A stretch of 64,000 nt of DNA from Convivina intestini. Its GTDB lineage: Bacteria > Bacillota > Bacilli > Lactobacillales > Lactobacillaceae. The position numbers were made by a program, and so were the translations under genes. How positions within the stretch are numbered: position 1 is the first letter of the stretch; every line of letters starts with the position of its first letter. Shown piece by piece: positions 42,568-50,923 of the stretch. A model generated the notes under the pieces. It was not told where the DNA came from. It ran no database searches and saw only the letters and a program-made list of their open reading frames with translations. The stretch covers positions 124,001-188,000 of the forward strand of contig NZ_QEKT01000002.1 of NCBI RefSeq assembly GCF_003096575.1, read 5' to 3'.

Positions 42568-43937
42568 TTTTTATGCGGCATTTTTTGCCAAAAATCTTCT
42601 TTATTGGTTTGACGAGTTCGCGCAATTCCCATCGCGTGCTTTTCAATATCTTCGGTAATAGTTGAACCAGCCGCAGTAATGGCTTCTTCAGCAATCTTAA
42701 CTGGGGCAATGATCTTAGTATTAGACCCGATAAAGGCTCGGTCGCCCACCGTCGTCTGGAATTTATTAACCCCATCATAGTTAACAAAAATAGTGCCAGC
42801 GCCAATATTAATATCTTCCCCTAGGATTGCATTGCCTACATAGGTCAAATGTCCTACCTTGGTGCCGCGGCCAATCTCAGCCCCTTTGACTTCCACAAAG
42901 TTACCAATATGCACTTGGTCAGCCAGATGACTTTTAGGCCGCAAATGAGCATTGGGGCCAATCGTTACTTCGTTAGCAATCGTTGATTCTTCGATATGAG
43001 AACTAGTAATCACATTGTTATCACCAATCTGACTATCTTTAATCACTGTCCCCGTGGTAATGCGATTAGCTTGGCCAATTACCGTGTGGCCCTGCAAACT
43101 AACGTTTCCTTCAATGACCGTGTCTTGACCAATTTCAACTTGATCATCAATGTAGGCAGTTTGCGGGTCAATAAACTCCACTCCTGCTAACATATGGCGC
43201 TGGTTAATCCGTTGACGCATCACCTGGTTAGCCACTGAAAGGGCTACCCGATCATTAACGCCTAATGATTCGGTAAAGTCTTGAATTTGATGAGCCCCGA
43301 TTTGATAGCCCTGGGTCCGCAAAATATCCAAGGTATCCGGCAAGTAAAATTCTTGCTGAACATTATCATTTTTAACTTCAGCCAGAGCACTAAACAAGAG
43401 CTGATTATTAAAAATGTAAACCCCAGTATTGATTTCATGAATCCGGCGTTCAGTAACACTGGCATCTTTTTGTTCAACAATTTTTAACACCAAACCGTCA
43501 TCGCCACGGACAATTCGGCCATAACCAGTTGGATCTTTAGCATCGGCGGTCAACACCGTGACCGCATTATTGCCACGTTCATGTTCTTGAATTAATTCAT
43601 TCAGGGTTTCCGTGCGAAACATCGGAGTATCACCAGCCATAATCAGGGTAACCCCCTCACTATCCTTTAATTCCGGATAGGCCTGTTGAACGGCATGCCC
43701 AGTACCCAATTGCTTTTCTTGCACCACAAAATGACTATCATTGCCAATATGTTCTTGCACTGCTTCAGCCCCAACGCCCGTAACAGTAATTAATTTATCT
43801 GGTTGTAATGGTTCAACGGCATCTAATACCCAGTCAATCATTGGTTTACCGGCCACTTGATGTAAAACTTTTGGTAAATCGGAACGCATCCGCGATCCCA
43901 TGCCAGCCGCTAAGATTACAACATTTACTTTTTTCAT
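42561..43937 (-). CDS. glmU: Bifunctional UDP-N-acetylglucosamine pyrophosphorylase / GlcN-1-P acetyltransferase
   Basis: A 458-residue enzyme making UDP-GlcNAc for peptidoglycan and surface glycans. The N-terminal uridylyltransferase domain (1-230) has LAAGMGSRMRSDLPKVLH and MAGDTPMFR. The C-terminal left-handed beta-helix (about 250-458) has repeated hexapeptides, VGHLTYVGNAILGEDINIGAGTIFVNYDG and the acetyl-CoA site GSNTKIIAPVKI. Length is standard. It follows purR by eight bases, the purR-glmU order common in Bacilli, and ends at a terminator. Confidence 0.97.
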   Translation of the reverse strand: MKKVNVVILAAGMGSRMRSDLPKVLHQVAGKPMIDWVLDAVEPLQPDKLITVTGVGAEAVQEHIGNDSHFVVQEKQLGTGHAVQQAYPELKDSEGVTLIMAGDTPMFRTETLNELIQEHERGNNAVTVLTADAKDPTGYGRIVRGDDGLVLKIVEQKDASVTERRIHEINTGVYIFNNQLLFSALAEVKNDNVQQEFYLPDTLDILRTQGYQIGAHQIQDFTESLGVNDRVALSVANQVMRQRINQRHMLAGVEFIDPQTAYIDDQVEIGQDTVIEGNVSLQGHTVIGQANRITTGTVIKDSQIGDNNVITSSHIEESTIANEVTIGPNAHLRPKSHLADQVHIGNFVEVKGAEIGRGTKVGHLTYVGNAILGEDINIGAGTIFVNYDGVNKFQTTVGDRAFIGSNTKIIAPVKIAEEAITAAGSTITEDIEKHAMGIARTRQTNKEDFWQKMPHKKG

Positions 43938-43945
43938 GGTAACTC

Positions 43946-44770
43946 CTATTGATATATCTCTTGCTCAAAATTCCCCGGATTAACTCGAATTGGCTCTCCA
44001 TTAGCTAGATTAGTTTCCACATGCAAAAGTGACGTAAAATTATCCAGCAAACGCACCGTTGAACGACCTTCTGCAAAAACGGCAGTTCCGACCACGGTAC
44101 CATCAAACTCATGCACTAACGTCTGCATGCCTTGAATCGTTCCACCAGCCTTCATGAAGTCATCAACAATTAAAACCCTGGCTCCTGGCTTTAAGGAACG
44201 GCGTGACAGCGCCATTTTTTCGACTCGTTTAGATGAACCCGTAAGGTAGTTAACTGAGACCATTGGCCCTTCAGTGACCTTGGCATCATCGCGGACAATC
44301 ACAAAGGGCACATTGAGTTCCTCAGCCACGGCCTGGGCCAAAGGAATCCCCTTGGTAGCAGCCGTCATAACTGCATCAATTTCACAGTCAAGATACTGGC
44401 TAGTAATTAAACGCCCGGCTGGTCGCAAAATATCAGGACGACCTAAAATATCAGATAAGTAGACATAGCCTCCTGGTAAGACCCGAGTTTCATCAGCCAC
44501 CATCGTACAAAGACCAGCGACAAATTCTTGGGCCTCAGCCTGTGACATAGCCGAAATAAAGCGCACTCCACCGGCTGCTCCAGGAACCGTATGTAAAAGG
44601 CCAGTCCCTCTTTCGTCAAAAGTGCGCTTAATAATACTTAAATCTTCAGATATTGAAGATTTAGCTGACTCATATCGCTGAGCAAAAAAAGATAGGGAAA
44701 TCAGCTGACGCGGATGCTCTAATAGGTACCGCGCCATATCGACCAAACGGTCGGATCGTCTTGTTTTCAT
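43946..44770 (-). CDS. purR: Purine operon regulator PurR
   Basis: A 274-residue regulator with an N-terminal winged helix (residues 1-75: RRSDRLVDMARYLLEHPRQLISLSFFAQRYESAKSSISEDLSIIK) and a C-terminal phosphoribosyltransferase-like domain with the PRPP loop RVLIVDDFMKAGGT. It binds PurBoxes and responds to PRPP or ppGpp; it represses in Bacillus and activates in Lactococcus. A palindromic PurBox in its own leader suggests autoregulation. The ATG at 44770 aligns with the family start, although the best SD (AAGGAGG) is 29 bases away, with a small hairpin between. Confidence 0.96.
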   Translation of the reverse strand: MKTRRSDRLVDMARYLLEHPRQLISLSFFAQRYESAKSSISEDLSIIKRTFDERGTGLLHTVPGAAGGVRFISAMSQAEAQEFVAGLCTMVADETRVLPGGYVYLSDILGRPDILRPAGRLITSQYLDCEIDAVMTAATKGIPLAQAVAEELNVPFVIVRDDAKVTEGPMVSVNYLTGSSKRVEKMALSRRSLKPGARVLIVDDFMKAGGTIQGMQTLVHEFDGTVVGTAVFAEGRSTVRLLDNFTSLLHVETNLANGEPIRVNPGNFEQEIYQ

Positions 44771-44828
44771 GATGATAATGATGCTAAATCAGCACCTTAC
44801 CTCCTTATAGTTAATAAGCGTACAGGTA

Positions 44829-44867
44829 ATTATATCATTTTAATTAAAGAATAAAACGAACGTTCGG
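44829..44867 (-). promoter_or_regulatory. purR promoter with palindromic PurBox
   Basis: Minus-strand TGATATAAT (44837-44829) is a perfect extended -10. Just upstream of its -35 region, CCGAACGTTCG (44867-44857) matches the PurBox core and is nearly self-complementary, giving overlapping boxes in both orientations. The location is compatible with activation or with repression. Confidence 0.65.
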
Positions 44868-44878
44868 ATATTTCATTT

Positions 44879-45670
44879 TCACTGACTAATTCTAAATTGC
44901 CATAAAGCCCCTAGATAAATCGCAACTTCAATCACAGCAATGAAAAAACTACTTGGTAAATTCGTTAGATAGGCCAAAGTTAAGCCCATCCAAGTCCCAA
45001 ACAAGGCAAAGATAATGGCCAGAGACATCAATTTTGGTACGGTATCAGTAAAATATTTAGCACTCGCAGCGGGCAAAGTAACCAAAACAAAAATTAACAA
45101 AGAACCGACCAATTGCGAAGAAATACTAACTGATAAGGCAATAATAATCAAAAACAAATAACGACCTAGGCGATTTTTACCACCCTTATGTAATAGGCCC
45201 GCTTCGTCAAATGATAACTGTCGTAATGACCGAAAATTAGTTGATAGCAAAACTAACACAAAAACTGCCAAGGTCATTAAAATTAACAAATCTTGATGAC
45301 TAATCCCCAAGACCGAACCAAACAAAATCCCCGTAGCCGCACTAGTAGACGTATGTCCCAAGGCCAAAAATAAAATTCCCAGACCGATTGCTAAAGCCGA
45401 TACCGCACTGGTTACGTTATCTTGTTTGGTATAGCTTGCTTCTAAGGCCCCAATTGAAAGTGAGGCTATTGCGGTCGCTAACATCATTCCCAGCAAAGCC
45501 GGCCAGCCAATCCAAAAACCAAAAGCAGCACCGGCAAAACCAATCTCACTTAAAGAGTGGGTCAAAAAAGCATAGTTACGCGCTACCACAAAGGTGCCCA
45601 CCATACCGGCAATGATACTGACAATCGTCCCTGCCAAAAAAGCATTTTGCATAAAGGCATATTCAAACAT
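44879..45670 (-). CDS. Metal (zinc/manganese) ABC transporter permease
   Basis: A 263-residue ABC-3 permease with about eight membrane helices (MQNAFLAGTIVSIIAGMVGTFVVARNYAFLTHSLSEIGFAG, a family hallmark, at residues 6-46). It pairs with the ATPase encoded just upstream. I chose the ATG at 45670 (MFEYAF), eight bases inside the end of the ATPase gene, with AAGAGG before it; an upstream in-frame ATG at 45724 lies deep in the ATPase gene. ZnuB/AdcB is more likely than Mn2+ transport but not certain. No solute-binding protein gene is adjacent. Confidence 0.9.
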   Translation of the reverse strand: MFEYAFMQNAFLAGTIVSIIAGMVGTFVVARNYAFLTHSLSEIGFAGAAFGFWIGWPALLGMMLATAIASLSIGALEASYTKQDNVTSAVSALAIGLGILFLALGHTSTSAATGILFGSVLGISHQDLLILMTLAVFVLVLLSTNFRSLRQLSFDEAGLLHKGGKNRLGRYLFLIIIALSVSISSQLVGSLLIFVLVTLPAASAKYFTDTVPKLMSLAIIFALFGTWMGLTLAYLTNLPSSFFIAVIEVAIYLGALWQFRISQ

Positions 45671-46355
45671 TATGAACCTCTTCTTCCTGTCCATGACTAA
45701 TCGCAGTAGCTGGTAACTGATCAATTGGCCCAGCTGTCACCTGTTGGTCGTGAACCCATAAGAAATAATCCGCGTATTTTTTAACCCAACTAGTATCATG
45801 GGTAATCCAAAGCACGGTCATTTGATGTTCTTGTTGTAATTTAACAATCGTTTGTACCAATTCAATACTATGGCGGGCATCTAAACTAGCAGTGGATTCA
45901 TCTAAAATCAATAAATCCGGTTCCTGTGCTAGAGCTTGGGCGACAAAGGCTCGCTGCTTTTGCCCACCAGAAACCAAGCCCAAACGATTATCGGCCAAAT
46001 CAGTCAAATCCACTTCGGCAATCGCTCTAGTAATGGCCTTTTTTTCGCTAGCACGATACCAGGGCTGCCAACCGTGATTAAAACCTAAGCCCACAAAGGA
46101 GCGAATACTGAGTGGATAGTCCCGTGAAATGCTACGAAATTGGGGCACATAACCGATTTGACGGGCCTGCGTGGATAACTGGCCCGTAATTGAGCGGTTT
46201 TGTCCCAATAAAGCTTTGATGAGAGTTGTTTTACCAGCCCCATTTTCACCTAAAATTGCCACAAAACTTTGCTGGGGTATGGTGACATTTACGTCGTGTA
46301 AAATAACTTTTTCCCCGTATTTAACGGTTAAATCCTTGGCAGTAATCACGTCCAT
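45663..46355 (-). CDS. Metal (zinc/manganese) ABC transporter ATPase
   Basis: A 230-residue ABC ATPase: Walker A GENGAGKTT, Q-loop region YVPQFRS, signature SGGQKQR, Walker B LLILDEST and switch THD. The ZnuC/AdcC/MntB class is indicated by the ABC-3 partner. The ATG at 46355 (MDVITAKD) is chosen because TTGGAG lies six bases upstream; an ATG four codons earlier lacks a spaced SD. No clear Zur or AdcR operator was recognised in the 70-base gap to veg. Confidence 0.9.
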   Translation of the reverse strand: MDVITAKDLTVKYGEKVILHDVNVTIPQQSFVAILGENGAGKTTLIKALLGQNRSITGQLSTQARQIGYVPQFRSISRDYPLSIRSFVGLGFNHGWQPWYRASEKKAITRAIAEVDLTDLADNRLGLVSGGQKQRAFVAQALAQEPDLLILDESTASLDARHSIELVQTIVKLQQEHQMTVLWITHDTSWVKKYADYFLWVHDQQVTAGPIDQLPATAISHGQEEEVHNV

Positions 46356-46395
46356 GCAAAACTCCAATCCAAATTTCTCAAGTAAAAATAACTAT

Positions 46396-46418
46396 AATAA
46401 AAAACCCTTCCGGGTTTT
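46396..46418 (-). terminator. Terminator after veg
   Basis: Minus-strand AAAACCC pairs with GGGTTTT around GGAA, followed by more T residues. It lies 10 bases past the veg stop. Confidence 0.75.
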
Positions 46419-46428
46419 ATATGTAATC

Positions 46429-46659
46429 TTAATCAGCAAAAGTAATGTTTACGCTGTGCGTTAAAATATCCGCATAGCTGTATGAAGCACGATCAAATTG
46501 TGTATCATCACTTAGCTCAACTACGAAAAGTGAAGGGAAGGTTGACCGTAAAATGCCAGAACGTTCTGTAACCTTTTTCCGGCCAGCCTGTGAAATAACT
46601 GTAACTTTCTCGCCAATATGCGCGTCAAGGCGCGACTTAATTTCCGCTAAAGTTGCCAT
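46429..46659 (-). CDS. veg: Veg protein
   Basis: A 76-residue small beta-barrel protein of the Veg/DUF1021 family: IKSRLDAHIGEKVTVISQAGRKK at the N-terminus, then GILRSTFPSLFVVEL and FDRASYSYADILT. In B. subtilis Veg is made at very high level and stimulates biofilm formation; its molecular role is unclear. The ATG at 46659 has GAAAGGTGG upstream. An in-frame ATG at 46683 would put eight extra residues on the N-terminus without a comparable SD. The promoter is among the best in the window. Confidence 0.92.
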   Translation of the reverse strand: MATLAEIKSRLDAHIGEKVTVISQAGRKKVTERSGILRSTFPSLFVVELSDDTQFDRASYSYADILTHSVNITFAD

Positions 46660-46690
46660 AGTGAACCACCTTTCCAGTGTCATCGTCTAC

Positions 46691-46719
46691 ATTTTATCAT
46701 AATTACTGGAAAAATTCAA
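46691..46719 (-). promoter_or_regulatory. Promoter of veg
   Basis: Minus-strand TTGAAT (46719-46714), a 17-base spacer and TG-extended TAAAAT (46699-46691). It is one of the few promoters here with both a fair -35 and an extended -10, in keeping with the strong veg promoter of Bacillus. Confidence 0.65.
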
Positions 46720-46745
46720 ATCTAGAACAACTAAGGGCTAATCTG

Positions 46746-47639
46746 TCAAGACCTAAATTTAATATTTTGAGCTTTTAATGCCAAAAATAACTGGTAAAAA
46801 TTCTCCAAATCTACCCGTTCAGCCCGAATACCTGGTTCAATTGTCGCTTCAGCTAACGCACTGGTTAATTTCTCTTTCACCTCAGCATCCTTACCAAAGG
46901 CCTGGAGCAGATTATTCCACAAACTTTTCCGTCGGTGGGCAAAGCAAATTTTAACAAGGTTAAATAATTCTTTCGGCTGTTGGACTTGATAAGGATGATT
47001 TTTAGGTTGTAGGCGCACGACGGCACTGTCGACACGGGGCGCAGGATTAAAGGCACTAGCTGGGACCTTGACGGCCAATTGTACTTGCGCATAATAAGCC
47101 ATCATGACGGTCAAAACACCATACTCTTTGGTCCCGACTGGTGCTGTGAGGCGATCGGCCACTTCACGTTGCATCATGACTACCATCGTATCCCAAGATA
47201 AACCAGCCTGTAAGAGCTGCATCAAAATCGGCGTCGTAATGTAATAGGGTAAGTTGGCTACAATTTTAACCGCAGGCACCTGACCCCACTGTTTTTGAAT
47301 TATGTTCTTTAAATCCACCGTTAAAACATCGGTTTCAATAACCGTAATATTATCATAGGGGCTCAAAGTATCATTTAAGACCCGTACCATTTCTGGATCA
47401 ATTTCGACCGCTAAAACAGCCTTGGCTTGGCGGGCTAATTGCTCGGTTAAACCACCAATCCCCGGCCCAATTTCAATGACATAATCGTCATCACTTAAAT
47501 CAGCCGTATCAATAATACGATCGATGATATTTAAGTCAGTTAAGAAGTTTTGACCGAATTTTTTTTTAGCCCGTAAGCCATAACTGGTTAAAATTGCCTG
47601 TGTCCTAGTCGGCGTGGCGATGTCTAATGGTTCAACCAT
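46746..47639 (-). CDS. rsmA: 16S rRNA dimethyladenosine methyltransferase KsgA
   Basis: A 297-residue enzyme dimethylating A1518 and A1519 of 16S rRNA. It shows KKKFGQNFLTDLNIIDRI, the SAM site VIEIGPGIGGLTEQLA, VANLPYYITTPI (catalytic NLPY) and the C-terminal domain FNPAPRVDSAVVRL. Its start overlaps rnmV by eight bases in the conserved tatD-rnmV-ksgA order. Confidence 0.97.
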   Translation of the reverse strand: MVEPLDIATPTRTQAILTSYGLRAKKKFGQNFLTDLNIIDRIIDTADLSDDDYVIEIGPGIGGLTEQLARQAKAVLAVEIDPEMVRVLNDTLSPYDNITVIETDVLTVDLKNIIQKQWGQVPAVKIVANLPYYITTPILMQLLQAGLSWDTMVVMMQREVADRLTAPVGTKEYGVLTVMMAYYAQVQLAVKVPASAFNPAPRVDSAVVRLQPKNHPYQVQQPKELFNLVKICFAHRRKSLWNNLLQAFGKDAEVKEKLTSALAEATIEPGIRAERVDLENFYQLFLALKAQNIKFRS

Positions 47640-48201
47640 GGTAAATTCCTTTCATGACCCGTAATACTTCAGCTTGGCCAATACCAAAGGCCTGTAATTT
47701 TCGGTATAATTGCTTGCCATTGGTATGACCAATTTTCAACGCCACCCCTAATTCTTGACGGTATTGAGCCGCTAATGGCCCTCCAATCAAGCCCAGCTCT
47801 TGTAAGAAGACCGGCGTCACATCAGACGATGCCTGTTGGTCAAAGCTAGCGGCTTGCTGCAGGGCTTTTTTTAAAACCGATAAGCTGGCATGTTCGACCC
47901 CTAAAGACTTATGCGGATTATCCCGATGTGCTCGACCCTGTCCCTGACTGATATAGGCTTGTTTAACCCCGGGCACCTGCTGGGTAATCAGACGTCGCAA
48001 CCGTTCCCCATTAAAATCGGGATCTGTAAAAATAATAGCCCCACGCGTAGCCACGGCATGTTTAATGGTTTGAATTATGGCTTGATTTAAAGCACTGCCA
48101 CCGGTTTCAATCGTTTCAACCGGTCCTAAACGGCGTAGATTTTGGGTGTCAGACCGCCCTTCGACCACGATAAACTCTTTAACATTAAAAGTATCAGTCA
48201 T
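47632..48201 (-). CDS. rnmV: Ribonuclease M5
   Basis: A 189-residue Toprim nuclease maturing 5S rRNA. The Toprim Glu lies in EFIVVEGRSDTQNLRR (about residues 9-24) and the DxD in IIFTDPDFNGERLRR; HASLSVLKKAL follows. The C-terminal half binds the precursor with ribosomal protein L18. It overlaps both tatD (eight bases) and ksgA (eight bases), so the three are translationally coupled. Confidence 0.96.
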   Translation of the reverse strand: MTDTFNVKEFIVVEGRSDTQNLRRLGPVETIETGGSALNQAIIQTIKHAVATRGAIIFTDPDFNGERLRRLITQQVPGVKQAYISQGQGRAHRDNPHKSLGVEHASLSVLKKALQQAASFDQQASSDVTPVFLQELGLIGGPLAAQYRQELGVALKIGHTNGKQLYRKLQAFGIGQAEVLRVMKGIYHG

Positions 48202-48988
48202 GATTTAGGAAAAGACGACGAGCATTTTGACGAGTAATTTCAGCTAATTCGTCCGCTTTCATACCTAAAGTTTTTGCCAAATCATCCACAACATATTTAA
48301 CAAAGGCCGGCTCATTTAATTTACCGCGCATCGGTACTGGCGCCAAATATGGGGCATCGGTTTCCACTAAAATTCGGTCTAATGGCAAAGCTTGGGCAGC
48401 CTCTCGAACTTCTTCAGCCTTTTTAAAGGATACCACGCCACTAAAGGAAATATAAAAGCCCAGGTCGACAAAGGCTTGCGCCTGTTCAGGTGTTCCTGAA
48501 AAGCTGTGCATCACCCCTCGGGTGATGCCGGCCGCTTTCAGCATGGCCAAAACATCATCAAAAGCCTCACGATTATGAACTACCAAAGACAAATCGTGTT
48601 TTTTAGCTAAGGCCATATGTTGGATAAAAGCCTGCTTTTGAATTTCAACTGGCGTATCCCAATGATAATCAAGTCCAGTTTCACCAACACCGACAACCTG
48701 GTCTTGACCTAGGGCAGCATCAAGTTCAGCCAAAGCAGCTTCATCAAAATCCGGTGTATCCTCGGGTTGATAACCCAATACTGCCCGAATGCCTTCATAT
48801 TCTTGAGCAATTTCTAAGGCCCGTTGGTTACTTTGCCGATTATAACCAACCACATTCATTTCCATCACCTGAAATTCATGGGCTCGGCCGACATAGGCGG
48901 GCACATCCATATACAGTTGATCATCATTTAAGTGAGTATGAGAATCATAGGTTGGAGCAGGTCGTTTGGTAGGATCATATATGGCCAT
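48194..48988 (-). CDS. TatD family metal-dependent hydrolase
   Basis: A 264-residue TIM-barrel DNase of the TatD/YabD type. Metal ligands are visible in YDSHTHLND (residues 14-22), GVGETGLDYHWD, LSLVVHNREAFDD, GVMHSFSG and ILVETDAPYLAP. A 3'-5' exonuclease activity is known for the family. AAGGAAG precedes the ATG. It heads the tatD-rnmV-ksgA operon behind a TGTTACAAT box. Confidence 0.94.
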   Translation of the reverse strand: MAIYDPTKRPAPTYDSHTHLNDDQLYMDVPAYVGRAHEFQVMEMNVVGYNRQSNQRALEIAQEYEGIRAVLGYQPEDTPDFDEAALAELDAALGQDQVVGVGETGLDYHWDTPVEIQKQAFIQHMALAKKHDLSLVVHNREAFDDVLAMLKAAGITRGVMHSFSGTPEQAQAFVDLGFYISFSGVVSFKKAEEVREAAQALPLDRILVETDAPYLAPVPMRGKLNEPAFVKYVVDDLAKTLGMKADELAEITRQNARRLFLNHD

Positions 48989-49025
48989 TGTTATCTTCCT
49001 TACTTTTAATATTCACTAACATCCA

Positions 49026-49034
49026 ATTGTAACA
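49026..49034 (-). promoter_or_regulatory. Extended -10 promoter of tatD-rnmV-ksgA
   Basis: Minus-strand TGTTACAAT, 38 bases before the tatD ATG, just downstream of the nusB terminator. No consensus -35 was seen. Confidence 0.5.
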
Positions 49035-49051
49035 CATTCATTTTCCCCAAT

Positions 49052-49075
49052 AAAAAAGGACCGCTTAGCGATCCT
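49052..49075 (-). terminator. Terminator after nusB
   Basis: Minus-strand AGGATCGC pairs with GCGGTCCT around TAA and is followed by TTTTTT. It ends the efp-asp23-nusB unit. Confidence 0.88.
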
Positions 49076-49078
49076 AAC

Positions 49079-49489
49079 TTATTTTTCTACTCGGGCAAAG
49101 TGCTTTAAGACCCCATTGACGAACTTAGCATCATCTGGATTAGCAAATTCTTTGGCCAACTCGATTGCTTCATCGATTGCCACCTTGTAAGGTATTTCTG
49201 GCATGTAAAGCAACTCATAAACCGCCATGCGTAGAATAACTAAATCAGCACGGCTAATTCGTTTGATACTCCAACCATCAACCAAATGTTGACTAATGGC
49301 CTGGTCTAATTCGCGTTGGCTCCCCAAAACACCATTGATAAATTGGGGCAAGAAACTATCAAACTCTTCATCGCCTAGTACCATTTGGTACAAACCATCA
49401 AGTTGATCTTCTTGCGGTACTTCTTTGGCGGTTGCAAAGAGAATTTGAAACACCGCTTGTCGCTCACGGTGTCGGCTTATTACAGTCAT
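49079..49489 (-). CDS. nusB: Transcription antitermination factor NusB
   Basis: A 136-residue all-helical protein binding boxA RNA with NusE for rRNA antitermination. It has SRHRERQAVFQILFA at the N-terminus, VDGWSIKRISRADLVILRMAVYEL, and EIPYKVAIDEAIELAKEFANPDDAKFVNGVL. The ATG at 49489 is chosen because GGAGAG lies seven bases upstream and the family starts here; a longer frame from 49597 would run inside asp23. It follows the asp23 stop by four bases. Confidence 0.95.
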   Translation of the reverse strand: MTVISRHRERQAVFQILFATAKEVPQEDQLDGLYQMVLGDEEFDSFLPQFINGVLGSQRELDQAISQHLVDGWSIKRISRADLVILRMAVYELLYMPEIPYKVAIDEAIELAKEFANPDDAKFVNGVLKHFARVEK

Positions 49490-49493
49490 GCTT

Positions 49494-49922
49494 TTACTCT
49501 CCATCTTCTGCTTGGTCAAACATGTGATCGGGATCAATGCCGTGTTCATGGCGATTAGGAATAATACCACTAATGTGAACATTAACCTGATTAACAACTA
49601 AACCAGTCATCGAAGCTACTTGAGTCATGACAGCCCGTTGGATATTTAGGGCAACTTGCGGCACCGTAACACCATATTTCAAAAATACATAGGTTGAAAT
49701 TTCTAAGCCCTGATCGGTATTGGTTAACTGCACCCCTTTACCACGTGCTGATGAGCCAAAAGCCCGGACAACACGGTCAGTTAGATTACCCCGCATTGAA
49801 AATACACCTTCAACATCTTGGGTAGCCTTTTGGGCAATAATCTCTAATACTTCTGGGGTAATCATTGTTTGACCAGCAACCGAACTACTGGTTGCCAAGA
49901 CAAAATTCTTATTTACTGTCAT
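49494..49922 (-). CDS. Asp23/Gls24 family envelope stress protein (YqhY type)
   Basis: A 142-residue protein with TPEVLEIIAQKATQDVEGVFSMRG, GKGVQLTNTDQGLEISTYVFLKYGVTVPQVALNIQRAV and VNVHISGI, the Asp23 fold. In Bacillus the efp-yqhY-nusB order is conserved, and YqhY loss disturbs acetyl-CoA carboxylase regulation. The acidic tail DPDHMFDQAEDGE is typical of the YqhY branch. It lies 46 bases after efp. Confidence 0.92.
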   Translation of the reverse strand: MTVNKNFVLATSSSVAGQTMITPEVLEIIAQKATQDVEGVFSMRGNLTDRVVRAFGSSARGKGVQLTNTDQGLEISTYVFLKYGVTVPQVALNIQRAVMTQVASMTGLVVNQVNVHISGIIPNRHEHGIDPDHMFDQAEDGE

Positions 49923-49968
49923 ATTCCGCCTTACTGCCCAATATCAATGTAACTTTCCCAGGTCGACT

Positions 49969-50529
49969 TCATGCCCGACCCTTATAAGACCCATCTTCAG
50001 TGTTAACAATGATAGTATCACCTTCGTTAACAAAATCAGGTACCGTGATAGTTGCCCCAGTCTCAACTGTAGCAGGCTTACCACTACCAGTGGCTGTAGC
50101 TCCCTTAATTCCCGGTTGGGTTTCTGTAACCTTAAGAGTAACACTTGATGGTAATTCGGCACCCAGCACTTCATTACCATACATAGTAATCTTAACTTCC
50201 ATACCTTCAAGCATAAACTTCAAAGCATTTTGCAAGTGGTCATCACTGATATTAATCTGATCATAAGTCTCAGTATCCATGAAGACCCGGCCACCATTTT
50301 CAGCGTACAAATACGACATTGGGCGCGTCGTAATTTCGGCTTGCTCAAACTTATCACCAGGACGGAAAGTTACTTCGTTGACTGCTCCAGTCCGTAGGTT
50401 TTTTAACTTTGACCGTACAAAGGCGGCTCCCTTACCAGGCTTAACGTGTTGGAATTCAATAACTCGCCAAATCGAGTTGTTGTATTCAATTGTTAAACCA
50501 GTCTTTAAATCATTCATGCCAATTGCCAT
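49969..50529 (-). CDS. efp: Elongation factor P
   Basis: A 186-residue translation factor that rescues ribosomes stalled on polyproline. The N-terminal KOW-like domain has the P-loop [18 protein letters not shown] (target Lys about residue 33), followed by two OB-like domains with the closing [12 protein letters not shown]. Length is standard. GAGGAT precedes the ATG at 50529. A perfect TG-extended TATAAT lies 37 bases upstream, back to back with the rpoY promoter. Confidence 0.97.
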   Translation of the reverse strand: MAIGMNDLKTGLTIEYNNSIWRVIEFQHVKPGKGAAFVRSKLKNLRTGAVNEVTFRPGDKFEQAEITTRPMSYLYAENGGRVFMDTETYDQINISDDHLQNALKFMLEGMEVKITMYGNEVLGAELPSSVTLKVTETQPGIKGATATGSGKPATVETGATITVPDFVNEGDTIIVNTEDGSYKGRA

Positions 50530-50565
50530 GAGTTAGTATCCTCTTCAATTCATTGTTTAACTTCC

Positions 50566-50574
50566 ATTATAGCA
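50566..50574 (-). promoter_or_regulatory. Extended -10 promoter of efp operon
   Basis: Minus-strand TGCTATAAT, a perfect -10 with TG extension and no good -35 at 17 bases. Confidence 0.65.
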
Positions 50575-50644
50575 GAAACCAGCTCAATTACCAGCGATAA
50601 CCGCCCTGTTCTTTTAGATAGCCAGCCCAGTTTACCCCTAGATA

Positions 50645-50653
50645 TGGTATACT
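50645..50653 (+). promoter_or_regulatory. Extended -10 promoter of rpoY-rnjA
   Basis: TGGTATACT, 54 bases before the rpoY GTG; the hexamer 17 bases upstream is not a -35 match. Confidence 0.55.
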
Positions 50654-50707
50654 TATTCTTAAGGTTTTCGTTCGTGACAAACAAAAAAATATTATTGGAG
50701 GAACATT

Positions 50708-50920
50708 GTGGTTTTTAAAATTTATTACCAGGATGATATCGATCGCAATCCTAAGCGTGAAGACACACACTCTTTCTACATTGAAGCTGAAAGTCTAGCG
50801 CATGCCCGCGAAATCGTTCAAAAGAACACTAACTATAACATCGAATTTATCGAAGAACTCTCAGATAAGGCCCTAACTTACGAGCAAGCTGGTCCTGACT
50901 TTGAGATCAAAACTTTTTAA
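50708..50920 (+). CDS. rpoY: RNA polymerase epsilon subunit RpoY
   Basis: A 70-residue protein of the DUF1447/RpoY family: VFKIYYQDDIDRNPKREDTHSFYIEAESLAHARE and the C-terminal YNIEFIEELSDKALTYEQ. The epsilon subunit binds Firmicute RNA polymerase and shields it from some phage inhibitors. The start is GTG at 50708 with TTGGAGG upstream. rnjA follows after three bases, the conserved rpoY-rnjA pair. Confidence 0.95.
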   Translation: MVFKIYYQDDIDRNPKREDTHSFYIEAESLAHAREIVQKNTNYNIEFIEELSDKALTYEQAGPDFEIKTF

Positions 50921-50923
50921 CAT

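Noticed and set aside
42482-42805. 107-codon minus-strand frame between glmU and the YdhK gene
   Set aside because: It is an out-of-frame reading of the 3-prime end of glmU running through its terminator, with basic low-complexity composition.
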